From positions 4,276,001-4,340,000 of the forward strand of contig NZ_CP076135.1 of the NCBI RefSeq assembly GCF_018736105.1: a stretch of 64,000 nt of DNA, read 5' to 3'. Each line of letters begins with the position of its first letter. The first letter of the stretch is position 1. Made by a program: the position numbers and the translations under genes. This document shows positions 17,942 through 26,307 of the stretch, one piece after another. The notes under the pieces were generated by a model. The model worked only from the letters and a program-made list of their open reading frames with translations. It was not told the DNA's origin and searched no databases. The DNA is from Bradyrhizobium sediminis. Lineage in GTDB: Bacteria; Pseudomonadota; Alphaproteobacteria; Rhizobiales; Xanthobacteraceae.

Positions 17942-18765
17942 GCAACCCCCATTGGGGCCTGCGAGGATTGCACATAGCCCTTCATCACTTCGTCCTTCAG
18001 CACGCTCCAGATTTCCCGGTGCAGCGCGTGAAACTCCTTTTCCATGCGGACTTCCGAAATGTCGCGCGGCCGGGCGAGCGGCACCCGCCAGTCGCCGATG
18101 ATGCGCGCGCTCGGCCCCGCCGACATGATCACGACGCGGTCGGCCAGCGCGATCGCCTCCTCGAGATCGTGGGTGACGAACAGCACCGCCTTGCGGTCGG
18201 CGTTCCAGAGTTCGAGCAGCAGGTTGCCCATGATCTGCCGGGTCTGGGCGTCGAGCGGCCCGAACGGCTCGTCCATCAGCAGGATCTTGGGATCGCGGAT
18301 CAGGACCTGGGCGAGGCCGACGCGCTTGCGCTGGCCGCCGGAGAGCATGTGCGGATAGCGGCCCGCAAAGGCGCCGAGACCGACCGCCGTCAGCCAGCCC
18401 TGCGCGCGTTCCAGCGCGTGTGCGCGCGGCGCGCCCTTGATCTCGAGTCCGATGGCGACGTTGTCGATCGCGGTCTTCCAGGGAAACAGCGCATCGGCCT
18501 GGAACAGATAGCCGGCGTCGCGGTTCAGCCCCGTCAGCGGCTGGTCGAAGATCCGCACCGCTCCGGACGCCGGCTTGAGCAGGCCGGCGGCGACGTTCAA
18601 GAGCGTCGATTTCCCGCATCCGGTGGGACCGACGATGGCGACGAACTCGCCATGCTCGATCCTGAGCCGGGCCTGCTCGACCGCGGTATAGACGCGGCTG
18701 TCGGCCAGGCGGAACGCCACCGTCGCGTCGTCAAGCGCGACCGCCGTCGGCTTCGTCGTTTCCAC
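17938..18765 (-). CDS. NitT/TauT-type ABC transporter ATP-binding protein
   Basis: I place the start at the GTG at 18765 (VETTKPTAVALDD), which has GGAGGG six bases upstream. The longer frame to 19155 would run through the divergent gene and is not real. The 275-residue protein shows Walker A GPTGCGKST, signature LSGGQRKRV, Walker B ILLMDEPFGPLD and the switch histidine in FVTHDLEEA. It powers the importer with the next two genes. Confidence 0.93.
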   Translation of the reverse strand: METTKPTAVALDDATVAFRLADSRVYTAVEQARLRIEHGEFVAIVGPTGCGKSTLLNVAAGLLKPASGAVRIFDQPLTGLNRDAGYLFQADALFPWKTAIDNVAIGLEIKGAPRAHALERAQGWLTAVGLGAFAGRYPHMLSGGQRKRVGLAQVLIRDPKILLMDEPFGPLDAQTRQIMGNLLLELWNADRKAVLFVTHDLEEAIALADRVVIMSAGPSARIIGDWRVPLARPRDISEVRMEKEFHALHREIWSVLKDEVMKGYVQSSQAPMGVA

Positions 18766-18892
18766 CCGCGTCCCTCCAAGTTTGCAGGATGCCTTAGCGC
18801 TTGCGAAGGATAAGTTCAACGCGGTGCGGCGACGTGGTAGTTGATCTTTCACCCTCCCCTGGAGGGCAAGAGGAACTTTGGGCGGGACTGGA

Positions 18893-19693
18893 ATGCAAAA
18901 TGCGCCGCTGATCGCCTTTGCGCATGTCGGCAAGAACTTTGCCGGCGGCCGCGGCGGCGAGCCGGTTCGGGCGGTCGACGACGTCTCGCTCAAGGTCGCC
19001 GCGGGCGAATTCCTCGCCATCGTCGGCGGCTCCGGCTCGGGCAAGACCACGCTGCTGCGGCTGGCGAACCGGCTGATCGACGCCGACGCGGGCACCATCA
19101 CAGTCGAGGGCGAGGATATCAGCAGCGTCGATCCGATCCAGTTGCGCCGCCGCATCGGCTATGTGTTCCAGAGCGGCGGGCTGTTCCCGCATCTCAGCGT
19201 CGCCGGCAATATCGGCATCACGCCCAAGCTACAGGGCACGCCGGCGGCGGAGATTGCCGCGCGGGTGGATGAACTGCTCGATCTGGTGCGGCTCGACCGC
19301 AGGCTCTACCGCGACCGCTTTCCGCATGAACTGTCGGGCGGCCAGCGCCAGCGCGTCGGCGTCGCCCGCGCTTTGGCGGCGAAACCGCGGATCGTGCTGA
19401 TGGACGAGCCGTTCGGCGCGCTCGATCCCCTCACCCGCGACGCGCTCGGCGAGGATTTTCGCGACCTGCACCGGAAGCTTGGGCTCACCACGGTCATGAT
19501 CACCCACGACATGACCGAGGCGATCCTGCTCGCAGACCGTATCGCGGTGATGCGCGCCGGAAGGCTGCTGGCGCAGGGCACGCCGGCGCAACTTTCCGCC
19601 AGCGGCGACGCTTACGTCGGCGAATTGCTGCGCACGCCGCGGCGGCAGGCCGAACGGCTCAACGTGCTGCTGCCGCGGGACGGCGCGGCATGA
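18893..19693 (+). CDS. Osmoprotectant-type ABC transporter ATP-binding protein
   Basis: The 266-residue ATPase has Walker A GGSGSGKTT, signature LSGGQRQRV, Walker B IVLMDEPFGALD and HDMTEA. Its closest style is the OpuCA/ProV group, but it ends near residue 266 without CBS domains. I chose ATG 18893 (MQNAPLIAF); a TTG at 18878 with AGAGGA upstream is an alternative. It is divergent from the NitT-type system, only 127 bases from its first gene, and overlaps the next gene in an ATGA. Confidence 0.9.
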   Translation: MQNAPLIAFAHVGKNFAGGRGGEPVRAVDDVSLKVAAGEFLAIVGGSGSGKTTLLRLANRLIDADAGTITVEGEDISSVDPIQLRRRIGYVFQSGGLFPHLSVAGNIGITPKLQGTPAAEIAARVDELLDLVRLDRRLYRDRFPHELSGGQRQRVGVARALAAKPRIVLMDEPFGALDPLTRDALGEDFRDLHRKLGLTTVMITHDMTEAILLADRIAVMRAGRLLAQGTPAQLSASGDAYVGELLRTPRRQAERLNVLLPRDGAA

Positions 19694-21246
19694 GCACGTT
19701 CTCCGACCCACGCTGGAGCGAGGCGCTGGCGCACCTGCCGGATTATCTCGGCAACCATGTGCGCGTTTCGGTCACGGCGCTGGCGCTCGGGCTTGCGGTC
19801 AGCCTGCCGCTGGCGATTGCGGTACGCAATCGTCCAGTACCGCGCGGCGTGTTGCTCGGGCTTGCCTCCATCGTGCAGACCGTGCCGGGGCTGGCGCTGC
19901 TCGCGCTGTTCTATCCGCTGCTGCTGGCGCTGGCGGCCGTGTCGCTGTCGTGGCTCGGCGTCGGCTTTTCCGCCTTCGGCTTCCTCCCGGCGGTGCTGGC
20001 GCTGGCGCTCTATTCCATGCTGCCGGTGCTGCGCAACACCATCACCGGCCTGCAAAGCGTGGACCCTGCGATCCTCGAGGCAGCCCAGGGCGTCGGCATG
20101 ACGCCGCGGCAGTCGCTGTTGCAGGTGGAATTGCCGCTGGCGCTGCCGGTGATAATGGCAGGGATCCGCACCGCGGCGGTCTGGGTGATCGGCACCGCGA
20201 CGCTGTCGACCCCGATCGGGCAGACCAGCCTCGGCAATTACATCTTCGCCGGGCTGCAGACCCAGAACTGGGTGCTGGTGCTGTTCGGCTGCCTTTCCGC
20301 CGCGGTGCTGGCGCTGGCGGTCGATCAACTGCTGGCCCTGGTCGAGACCGGCATTCGCCGCCGCAGCCGCCTGCGCGCCGCGCTCGGCGGCATCGGCATC
20401 GCGGCGCTGGTCGCGTCGACGCTGGCGCCCTCGATGGCGCGCTCGCCGTCGGGCTACGTCGTCGGCGCCAAGACCTTTGCCGAGCAGTATGTGCTGTCGG
20501 CGCTGATGACGCAGCGGCTGCGGGCGGCGGGGCTGACCGCCGCCACCCGCGAGGGCCTCGGCTCCAACGTGATCTTCGACGCGCTGGCGTCGGGCGACAT
20601 CGACGTCTATGTCGACTATTCCGGCACGCTGTGGGCCAATCAGTTTCACCGCACCGACAGCAAGCCGCGCCGGGCAATGCTCGCCGAACTGAAGACGATA
20701 CTGGCGCAGCAGAACATCACGCTGTTGGGCGAACTCGGTTTCGAGAACGCCTATGCGCTGGTGATACCCCGGAAGCGCGCCGAAGCGCTCGGCATCCGCT
20801 CGATCGCCGATCTCGCCTCGCGCGCGCCGACGCTGTCGATTGCGGCGGATTATGAATTCTTTTCGCGGCCGGAATGGGCGAGCCTGCAAAAGGCCTACGG
20901 GCTCGGCTTTCGCGCGCAGCGGCAGATGCAGCCGGATTTCATGTATGCCGCAGTCGCCTCCGGCGAGGTCGACGTGATCGCGGGCTATACCAGCGACGGG
21001 CTGATCGCGAAATACGATCTGGCGGTGCTCGACGATCCCAGGGGCGCAATTCCGCCTTACGACGCGATCGTGCTGCTGGCGCCGAAGCGTGCGTCCGATC
21101 AGCGCCTGCGCGCGGCGCTGGCCCCGCTGCTCGGCCGGATCGACATCTCGGCGATGCGCGAGGCCAATCTGCGCGCCGCCGGCGGCGACGGCGCGTCGTC
21201 TTCGGATGCGGTGGCGCGCTGGCTGTGGGACAAGACCGGGAAGTAG
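19690..21246 (+). CDS. Fused permease and substrate-binding protein of an osmoprotectant ABC importer
   Basis: The 518-residue protein joins two parts. Residues 1-220 are an OpuCB/ProW-like permease with about six membrane segments and the EAA loop ILEAAQGVGMTPRQSLLQVELPLALP. After a further membrane segment (about 232-250, IGIAALVASTLAPSMA), residues 255-518 are an OpuAC/ProX-like glycine betaine-binding domain: VGAKTFAEQYVLSALMTQRLRAAG, LGSNVIFDALASGDIDVYVDYSGT. Quaternary amines such as choline or glycine betaine are the usual ligands of this family. The fusion is seen in some species, tethering the binding protein to the membrane. Confidence 0.9.
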   Translation: MSTFSDPRWSEALAHLPDYLGNHVRVSVTALALGLAVSLPLAIAVRNRPVPRGVLLGLASIVQTVPGLALLALFYPLLLALAAVSLSWLGVGFSAFGFLPAVLALALYSMLPVLRNTITGLQSVDPAILEAAQGVGMTPRQSLLQVELPLALPVIMAGIRTAAVWVIGTATLSTPIGQTSLGNYIFAGLQTQNWVLVLFGCLSAAVLALAVDQLLALVETGIRRRSRLRAALGGIGIAALVASTLAPSMARSPSGYVVGAKTFAEQYVLSALMTQRLRAAGLTAATREGLGSNVIFDALASGDIDVYVDYSGTLWANQFHRTDSKPRRAMLAELKTILAQQNITLLGELGFENAYALVIPRKRAEALGIRSIADLASRAPTLSIAADYEFFSRPEWASLQKAYGLGFRAQRQMQPDFMYAAVASGEVDVIAGYTSDGLIAKYDLAVLDDPRGAIPPYDAIVLLAPKRASDQRLRAALAPLLGRIDISAMREANLRAAGGDGASSSDAVARWLWDKTGK

Positions 21247-21255
21247 GGAAGGAAT

Positions 21256-21366
21256 CGTAGGGTGGAAAAAGCTATCGGGGCGCGTGAATGCGCGGCCGAT
21301 GGCGTGCCCACCATTCTTGACGGCGCATCAGGATGGGTGGGCACGGCGCGAAGGCGCGCCTTTGCC
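21256..21366. repeat. Palindromic repeat after the osmoprotectant importer
   Basis: The stretch contains CGTGCCCACCAT near 21302 and its near-perfect inverted copy ATGGGTGGGCACG near 21333, differing by one inserted G, with GCGCGAAGGCGCGC further on. This is a repeat style common between Bradyrhizobium genes. It may also act as the transcription end of the importer. Confidence 0.5.
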
Positions 21367-22043
21367 TAACGCTTGGGCTTATGGGTCCCTGCTTTCGCAG
21401 GAACGGCGGCGGCAGGCGCGACGGGAGGAGAGTTTGCCTCAATCGAGCTTCCGATCGTCGCGATCTGGGTCTGCTGGTTCACCGGCGACCCCGGTTTCGC
21501 GCGGTCCAAGAGCTGCTCCTCGCCGAGGCCGAGGGTCACCAGACGCTTGGACGAAACCTTGAAGGTGTTGACCAGCACGTCGCGGATCACGTCGGCCCGG
21601 CGCTGGCTCAGCGTCAGGTTGAAGTCGCGGCGGCCGCCCGAGGCGGTATGGCCGACGATCAGGAATTTGTATCCCAGCATCGACGGGTGGGTGAGCGTGT
21701 CGGCGATCCGCCCCAGCGTCCGGTAAGAATCGGGCCGCACCACCGCGGCGTCTTCATCGAACAAAATTTCGGCGACGAAGTGCGGCAGCTTGTTCAATTC
21801 GGGCGCCATCGGCGGCCGCTTGTTCGGGATCGGCTCCACCCTCGCCTTGATTCGTTCCGCCGCCTGTTTCTTCAATTCCGCCAGATCGAGCTCCGGCTCG
21901 GTCGCAAGGCCGCCGAGCTTCTTGATCCATTCTTCCGAAGTGCCGCCCGCCGGAGCCTGCGCCAGGGCCGGAAGCCCCGCAAAGCCGATCAGCGCGGCCA
22001 GGAGCAAGCCGATGCCGCCCCGGTTCTTGCTGCCCGATCGCAT
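21366..22043 (-). CDS. OmpA-family C-terminal domain protein
   Basis: The product is 225 residues from the ATG at 22043, with a signal peptide (IGLLLAALIGFAGLPALAQA). Residues about 90-200 form an OmpA/MotB peptidoglycan-binding domain: VAEILFDEDAAVVRPDSYRTLGRIADTL, YKFLIVGHTASGGRRDFNLTLSQRRADVIRDVLV. The N-terminal part is Lys/Glu-rich and helical. It probably anchors to peptidoglycan in the periplasm. The start codon touches the stop of the Cys-rich gene upstream (TGATG), so the two are coupled. Confidence 0.85.
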   Translation of the reverse strand: MRSGSKNRGGIGLLLAALIGFAGLPALAQAPAGGTSEEWIKKLGGLATEPELDLAELKKQAAERIKARVEPIPNKRPPMAPELNKLPHFVAEILFDEDAAVVRPDSYRTLGRIADTLTHPSMLGYKFLIVGHTASGGRRDFNLTLSQRRADVIRDVLVNTFKVSSKRLVTLGLGEEQLLDRAKPGSPVNQQTQIATIGSSIEANSPPVAPAAAVPAKAGTHKPKR

Positions 22044-22462
22044 CAGCGATACCCCGCTTCGCCGAGGGACTTGCCGCAATTGATGCCGATGCCGCGCGGC
22101 CCCGCCAGCAGGCAGTCGACTGCAGCACCTCGGTCGCCCTTCTGGACCCCGGGACAAAGCTTGACGATGTCGCGCTCGCATAGCTTGAAGACGGCCAGAC
22201 GCGCGGCGACGCGCTTCTGGATCTGATCGAAAGCCCGGCTATATTCGCTCTTGCACTGCGGCGTCAGAACATCCTGGTTGCGCAACAGACAATCCTTCAT
22301 GCGCGTGGGGTCGAGATTGACGCCGCGGCAGTTGGCGTCGATGTCCCTGGCGCAGGCGGCGCCCAACAGCGCCGCCGAATCCTCGAATTTGATCGTCTCC
22401 GCCACCGCGGATGACGAAGCGGCAACGACAAGCACGGCAATGATGGTCAGGAGGCGGTTCAT
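22043..22462 (-). CDS. Secreted cysteine-rich repeat protein
   Basis: The 139-residue protein has a signal peptide (LLTIIAVLVVAASSSAVA) and two Cys repeats of the form CARDIDANCRG...CLLRN and CERDIVKLCPG...CLLAG, which resemble the cysteine-rich FGFR (Golgi apparatus protein) repeat found in many proteobacterial secreted proteins. Disulphides are likely in the periplasm. It is co-transcribed with the OmpA-like gene. The function is unknown. Confidence 0.75.
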   Translation of the reverse strand: MNRLLTIIAVLVVAASSSAVAETIKFEDSAALLGAACARDIDANCRGVNLDPTRMKDCLLRNQDVLTPQCKSEYSRAFDQIQKRVAARLAVFKLCERDIVKLCPGVQKGDRGAAVDCLLAGPRGIGINCGKSLGEAGYR

Positions 22463-22569
22463 GGTTTCATCTCACATGAACCGGACGCCCCCGGTCAAGC
22501 CTCGAGGACCGGAAACCACCGATATAGCGAGGTGGCACCGCGACGCGGACGTCGGTCGCCCCCGCATTC

Positions 22570-23502
22570 TCAAGCGAACGCGGTCGCCAGGAAGGCGGCG
22601 AGGATGCCGCCGATCAGCAGATATTTCACCGCGTAATAGACGCGCTTGTTCCAGGCCTTCATCCGCTTGCCCACCAACCGCACGTGGTAGACGTAGCCGA
22701 AGATCTTGTTGAGCCAGCCGACGCGCTCGCCCTCTTCGTTCTGGGTGGCGCTCTCGTTGATGATGTGCTTGGAGACCCAGCGATTGACTGCGGTCATGGC
22801 GCGGGTGTGCAACGGACGTTCGATGTCGCAGAACAGGATGATGCGGTCGTCGCTGGTGGTGTTCTCGGCGTAGTGCAGATAGGTCTCGTCGAACAGCAGG
22901 CCCTTGCCCTCGTACCAGTAGTGAGGTTCGCCGTCGATGACGATCCGGCATTCGCCCGGCGATTTCGGCACCACCAGTCCCATGTGATAGCGCAGCGAGC
23001 CGGCATAGGGATCGCGGTGCTGCACCAGTTTGCCGCCGGGCGGCAGGCTCGCGAACATCGCGCCCTTGATGTTGGGGATCGCATTCAGGAATTCGACGGT
23101 CTTCGGGCAATTGGCGAGCGCCGACGGCAGCGGCGCGTCGTACCATTTCAGGTAAAACCGCTTCCAGCCGGTCCGGAAGAACGAGTTGAAACCCCAGTCG
23201 TTGTACTTGTCGGCGGCCTTGATCTGGCCCTGCGCGAACAGCACCAGCGCCTCGTCGCGGATCACTTCCCAATTGTCGCGCAAGAGCTTGAGTTCGGGGA
23301 TCGACTGCTCGTCGAGGATGGGCCGGTTCGGCACCGCCGAGAACAGGTACATCAGCACATTGTAGGGCGCCATGATGGTGGAATGGTCGGTGAACTGCCG
23401 CCAGAACCCGAGCCGCACCTTGCCGCGGAAATGCACGGCCACGGCCGAGCCGAGGAAGGCCCAGACCACGAGAAATTGCGGCGCGAAAAGACGCATCAGC
23501 AT
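22570..23502 (-). CDS. lpxO: LpxO-like aspartyl/asparaginyl beta-hydroxylase family protein
   Basis: The product is 310 residues if started at ATG 23502 (MLMRLFAPQ); a GTG at 23565 would add 21. An N-terminal and a C-terminal hydrophobic helix (about 8-26 and 285-305) flank a cupin-like domain. The iron ligands appear as HRD in KLVQHRDPYAG and the histidine in ETYLHYAENTTSDDR, with Arg in CDIERPLHTRAM. LpxO hydroxylates the 2-position of a lipid A secondary acyl chain using 2-oxoglutarate and oxygen. Lipid A is an inference; related members hydroxylate ornithine lipids or proteins. Confidence 0.8.
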   Translation of the reverse strand: MLMRLFAPQFLVVWAFLGSAVAVHFRGKVRLGFWRQFTDHSTIMAPYNVLMYLFSAVPNRPILDEQSIPELKLLRDNWEVIRDEALVLFAQGQIKAADKYNDWGFNSFFRTGWKRFYLKWYDAPLPSALANCPKTVEFLNAIPNIKGAMFASLPPGGKLVQHRDPYAGSLRYHMGLVVPKSPGECRIVIDGEPHYWYEGKGLLFDETYLHYAENTTSDDRIILFCDIERPLHTRAMTAVNRWVSKHIINESATQNEEGERVGWLNKIFGYVYHVRLVGKRMKAWNKRVYYAVKYLLIGGILAAFLATAFA

Positions 23503-23616
23503 GGCGAAAGACCCCGAAAAAACCGCCTCTACTGCGAAACGTTTAGCAGGTTTGTACGGCCACACTCAAGGCGTCCGGCCACCCGCTTCCGCCGGAACCC
23601 GGACGGCCGCCGCGCC

Positions 23617-25326
23617 CTACAATCCCCGCACCATGCCGGCGTCGATCAGCAACCGGTTGAACCGCCGGGCTTCCGCGCCGTCCTTGCAGGCATAGAACAT
23701 GCCCTTGCAGCGCAGCATGATGCTCTTCTGCTCCTCGAACGACGGATCGAGCGGAATGCCGGCGGCTTCCTGGATCACCAGCGGCAGATAGGGCCCATCG
23801 ACCGTATCCATGACGGCGGCGCTCTTGACCGGCTCGAAGTTGACAGCGTCGATGGCGTAATAGGTCGCGTAATAGCGCGGGTCGTAGGCGTTCAGCTTCT
23901 TGCCGACGCCGGCCTCGCCGAGACCGGGATCGAGCACGTGCGGCGAGAATTCCGGCTGGTGATCGCCGTAGCGCACGATCAGGAACGGCTGCGCCGGAAA
24001 CTTCTTCTTCAGGTTCGCAATGAACGCGGTGTAGTCGCCGGCGCTCATGGCCTGGCGGCGGATGTATTCGTCGACCACCGGCTCGTTGCCGGGCCGCTTC
24101 CAGGACGGCGTCAGGTCCGGACGAAACCGGGTCTCCCAGGGAAAGTGATTGGCGGCGAGATAGACGAACATGAACAGCGGCTTGTTCGGCGCGTTGCCCG
24201 ACATCAGCTGCAGCGCCTTGTCGTAGTAGAAGCTGTCGGGCTCGACGCCCTTGGCGCCGAGATCGCGCGCGTCATAGAAGCGCTGGATCCCGGTGGAGGT
24301 CTGAAAGCTGCGCGCGCTCATGAACGCGCCATAGGCCGGATACAGCGAAATCGTCTCGTAGCCGCAGCGGCGCAGCGCCAGCGGCAGGCCGCGCTCGACA
24401 CGTCCCGACGCGATCCGGGTCACGAAATAGGAAAACCGGCCGAACGAGCGCGACGACAGCCCGGCGAGCACATTGTATTCGGTGAACCAGCTCGGGCCGC
24501 CATTGCTCTCGGCCAGGAATCTGCGCTCCTTGCCGTCGAACGACTTGAAGTGGCTGCCGTACCCCGCCGGCACCTTGATGCCCTTGGCCTGGCGGATGTC
24601 GAAACTGGACTCGTCGTGGATCATGAGGATGTGGGGCCGCCGCCCGGCGGGATGGCAGGAATCCACCAGCGGCACCTTGAGCCGCTCGGCGGCGACCGCA
24701 TCCGATTCCATGAAGCCGTAATTGATGAAATCCGACACCGCGGTAACGCCGGAGCGGGCGAATTTGGACAGATAGCCGTCGTCGTAATAGCCGCGCCAGG
24801 CCTCATCCGGCCAGGCAAAGGAATACCCGACCAGCGCCGCCAGACATGTCAGCTTGCCGGCCAGGGCCGGCAGGCGGCGGATCCGGAACGGATCGAGCCA
24901 CCACAATGCGTACATCAAAGGAAGGGTGACGACGGCCGCGCCGATCACGGACCAGCGCAGATTGGGGAAGATCGTAAACAGGAACGCTGCGGTATCGCGG
25001 TCGATCACCATCAGGTCGACGAAGTTCGCGGTCATCTGCACGATGTCGTGCTTGAGCCGCGACAGCAGGATCAACACCACGACCAGCGTCAGCGACAGCG
25101 CGCCCGACAGCGCCGGACGCCGCAACAACGCGATAAAGAAGAAGTTCAGGATTCCCCAGGCCAGCACGAAGCCCGTGCGCGAACCGAGATCGGTTTCGGT
25201 CTGCAGCATCAGGCCGATCGCCGCCAGATGCGGGGCGGCTACCGCCAGCAGCCGCCAGATTCCGACCGCGGCAACGCTGGCGGTGGCGACGGTGGCGATT
25301 GGACCTTGGTTTGGCGCGGGCGCCAT
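23617..25326 (-). CDS. Sulfatase-fold membrane enzyme (phosphoethanolamine/glycerol phosphate transferase-like)
   Basis: The 569-residue protein has about five membrane helices in the first 190 residues and then an alkaline-phosphatase-fold domain. HILMIHDESSFDIRQ opens it, NGGPSWFTEYNVLAGLSSRSFG provides the nucleophile region (Ser or Thr), and FLIVRYGDHQPEFSP carries the metal-binding Asp-His. The layout resembles LtaS/EptA-like enzymes that add phosphoethanolamine or phosphoglycerol to surface glycans or lipid A. It lies upstream of the LpxO-like gene, about 115 bases away on the same strand, suggesting envelope modification. The substrate is unknown. Confidence 0.8.
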   Translation of the reverse strand: MAPAPNQGPIATVATASVAAVGIWRLLAVAAPHLAAIGLMLQTETDLGSRTGFVLAWGILNFFFIALLRRPALSGALSLTLVVVLILLSRLKHDIVQMTANFVDLMVIDRDTAAFLFTIFPNLRWSVIGAAVVTLPLMYALWWLDPFRIRRLPALAGKLTCLAALVGYSFAWPDEAWRGYYDDGYLSKFARSGVTAVSDFINYGFMESDAVAAERLKVPLVDSCHPAGRRPHILMIHDESSFDIRQAKGIKVPAGYGSHFKSFDGKERRFLAESNGGPSWFTEYNVLAGLSSRSFGRFSYFVTRIASGRVERGLPLALRRCGYETISLYPAYGAFMSARSFQTSTGIQRFYDARDLGAKGVEPDSFYYDKALQLMSGNAPNKPLFMFVYLAANHFPWETRFRPDLTPSWKRPGNEPVVDEYIRRQAMSAGDYTAFIANLKKKFPAQPFLIVRYGDHQPEFSPHVLDPGLGEAGVGKKLNAYDPRYYATYYAIDAVNFEPVKSAAVMDTVDGPYLPLVIQEAAGIPLDPSFEEQKSIMLRCKGMFYACKDGAEARRFNRLLIDAGMVRGL

Positions 25327-25518
25327 GGGTTTGGGACGCGTTTACACCGGCACTGCCCTTGAGCCTTGGCTGGCGACGACCAGGAGACAGACGGCGCAGC
25401 CGGAACCTGCGACGTGTCATGAAAATGTAAGTGAAACGTCATGAACGCGCAATGAATTTGCCGCAGCCGGCGTGAGGCCGGGTGATTGCCCGGCCTCGAG
25501 GCAGCCGACGCGGCAAGC

Positions 25519-26193
25519 TCAGGCCGGCCGGGGACGCCGGGCGATGCCCTCGACGAAGAGGTCGAGGATCGCCTCGGCGGTCGCCGCCGCCTCGCCTTCC
25601 GCGATGCCCCAGCGCGGAAAGTGCCCGTCGATGTTCATGCGGGCAAAGCCGTAGACCAGAGCACGGCCGGCGACCTGGACCCGTTTCAGGTCGGGCGAGT
25701 TCAGCTGCCCGCTGGCGAAGGCTTCTGCCAGCGTGGCTTCGGCCAGGCCGATCAGTTCGGCATTGTCCCGGGACAGTCCGGCTGCCCTGTCGTGATTGAA
25801 ATACCGGCCGCTCGAGATGATCTCGAAATGGGCCGGGTTACGCATCGCCCAGCGCAGATAAGCGAGCCCAAGGGCCCGAAACCGTGCCAGCGGGTCGCCC
25901 GCAGGCGCTTCGGCCAGCGCGGCGTCGATCTCGGCCCGGAAACGCCGCTGCGCCTCGGCGGCCACCGCCGCCATCAGGGCGTTGCGGCTGGGAAAATGCC
26001 GGAACGGCGCCCCCGGCGAAACGCCGGCGCGGCGGGCGGCCTCGCGCACGCTGACCGCCTCCGCGCCGCCCGCCTCGGCCAGTTCGAGCGCCGCCTCGAC
26101 CAGCACGCGCTTGAGATCGCCATGGTGATAGGGCTTCGGCGGTTCAACCGGGCGGCGGGCGGGCCGGCGTTTCGGCTTGGCGGGGACAGGCAT
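25519..26193 (-). CDS. TetR/AcrR-family transcriptional regulator
   Basis: The product is 224 residues from ATG 26193 (MPVPAKPKRRPARRPVEPPK). After a basic tail, HGDLKRVLVEAALELAEAGGAEAVSVREAARRAGVSPGAPFRHFPSRNALMAAVA is a TetR helix-turn-helix; the rest is a helical ligand domain with FARMNIDGHFPRWG. It is divergent from a membrane protein gene, and two inverted repeats with the same half-site lie between them. It is likely a repressor of both, released by an unknown ligand. Confidence 0.93.
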   Translation of the reverse strand: MPVPAKPKRRPARRPVEPPKPYHHGDLKRVLVEAALELAEAGGAEAVSVREAARRAGVSPGAPFRHFPSRNALMAAVAAEAQRRFRAEIDAALAEAPAGDPLARFRALGLAYLRWAMRNPAHFEIISSGRYFNHDRAAGLSRDNAELIGLAEATLAEAFASGQLNSPDLKRVQVAGRALVYGFARMNIDGHFPRWGIAEGEAAATAEAILDLFVEGIARRPRPA

Positions 26194-26222
26194 GGCGAGA
26201 CATCTAGCATCACCCGATCGTG

Positions 26223-26243
26223 AATGTAAGCACTGCATACACG
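26223..26243. promoter_or_regulatory. Second, imperfect TetR operator
   Basis: The half-site AATGTAA (26223-26229) is followed after seven bases by ATACACG, which keeps four of seven positions of TTACATT. It has the same spacing as the perfect copy and lies nearer the regulator gene. Confidence 0.5.
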
Positions 26244-26265
26244 GATTGACGATGCCGGCGAGCGA

Positions 26266-26286
26266 AATGTAACTGATGATTACATT
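26266..26286. promoter_or_regulatory. Probable TetR operator, perfect inverted repeat
   Basis: AATGTAA (26266-26272) and TTACATT (26280-26286) are perfect inverted halves with a seven-base spacer, 21 bases before the start of the membrane protein gene. Size and position fit a TetR dimer site that blocks the promoter of that gene. Confidence 0.75.
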
Positions 26287-26307
26287 ACGCCAACGGAGGA
26301 GCTCGCC

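Noticed and set aside
18766..19155. N-terminal extension of the NitT-type ATPase
   Set aside because: It would run antisense through the start of the divergent ATPase gene; the GTG at 18765 has a GGAGGG ribosome site and gives normal length.
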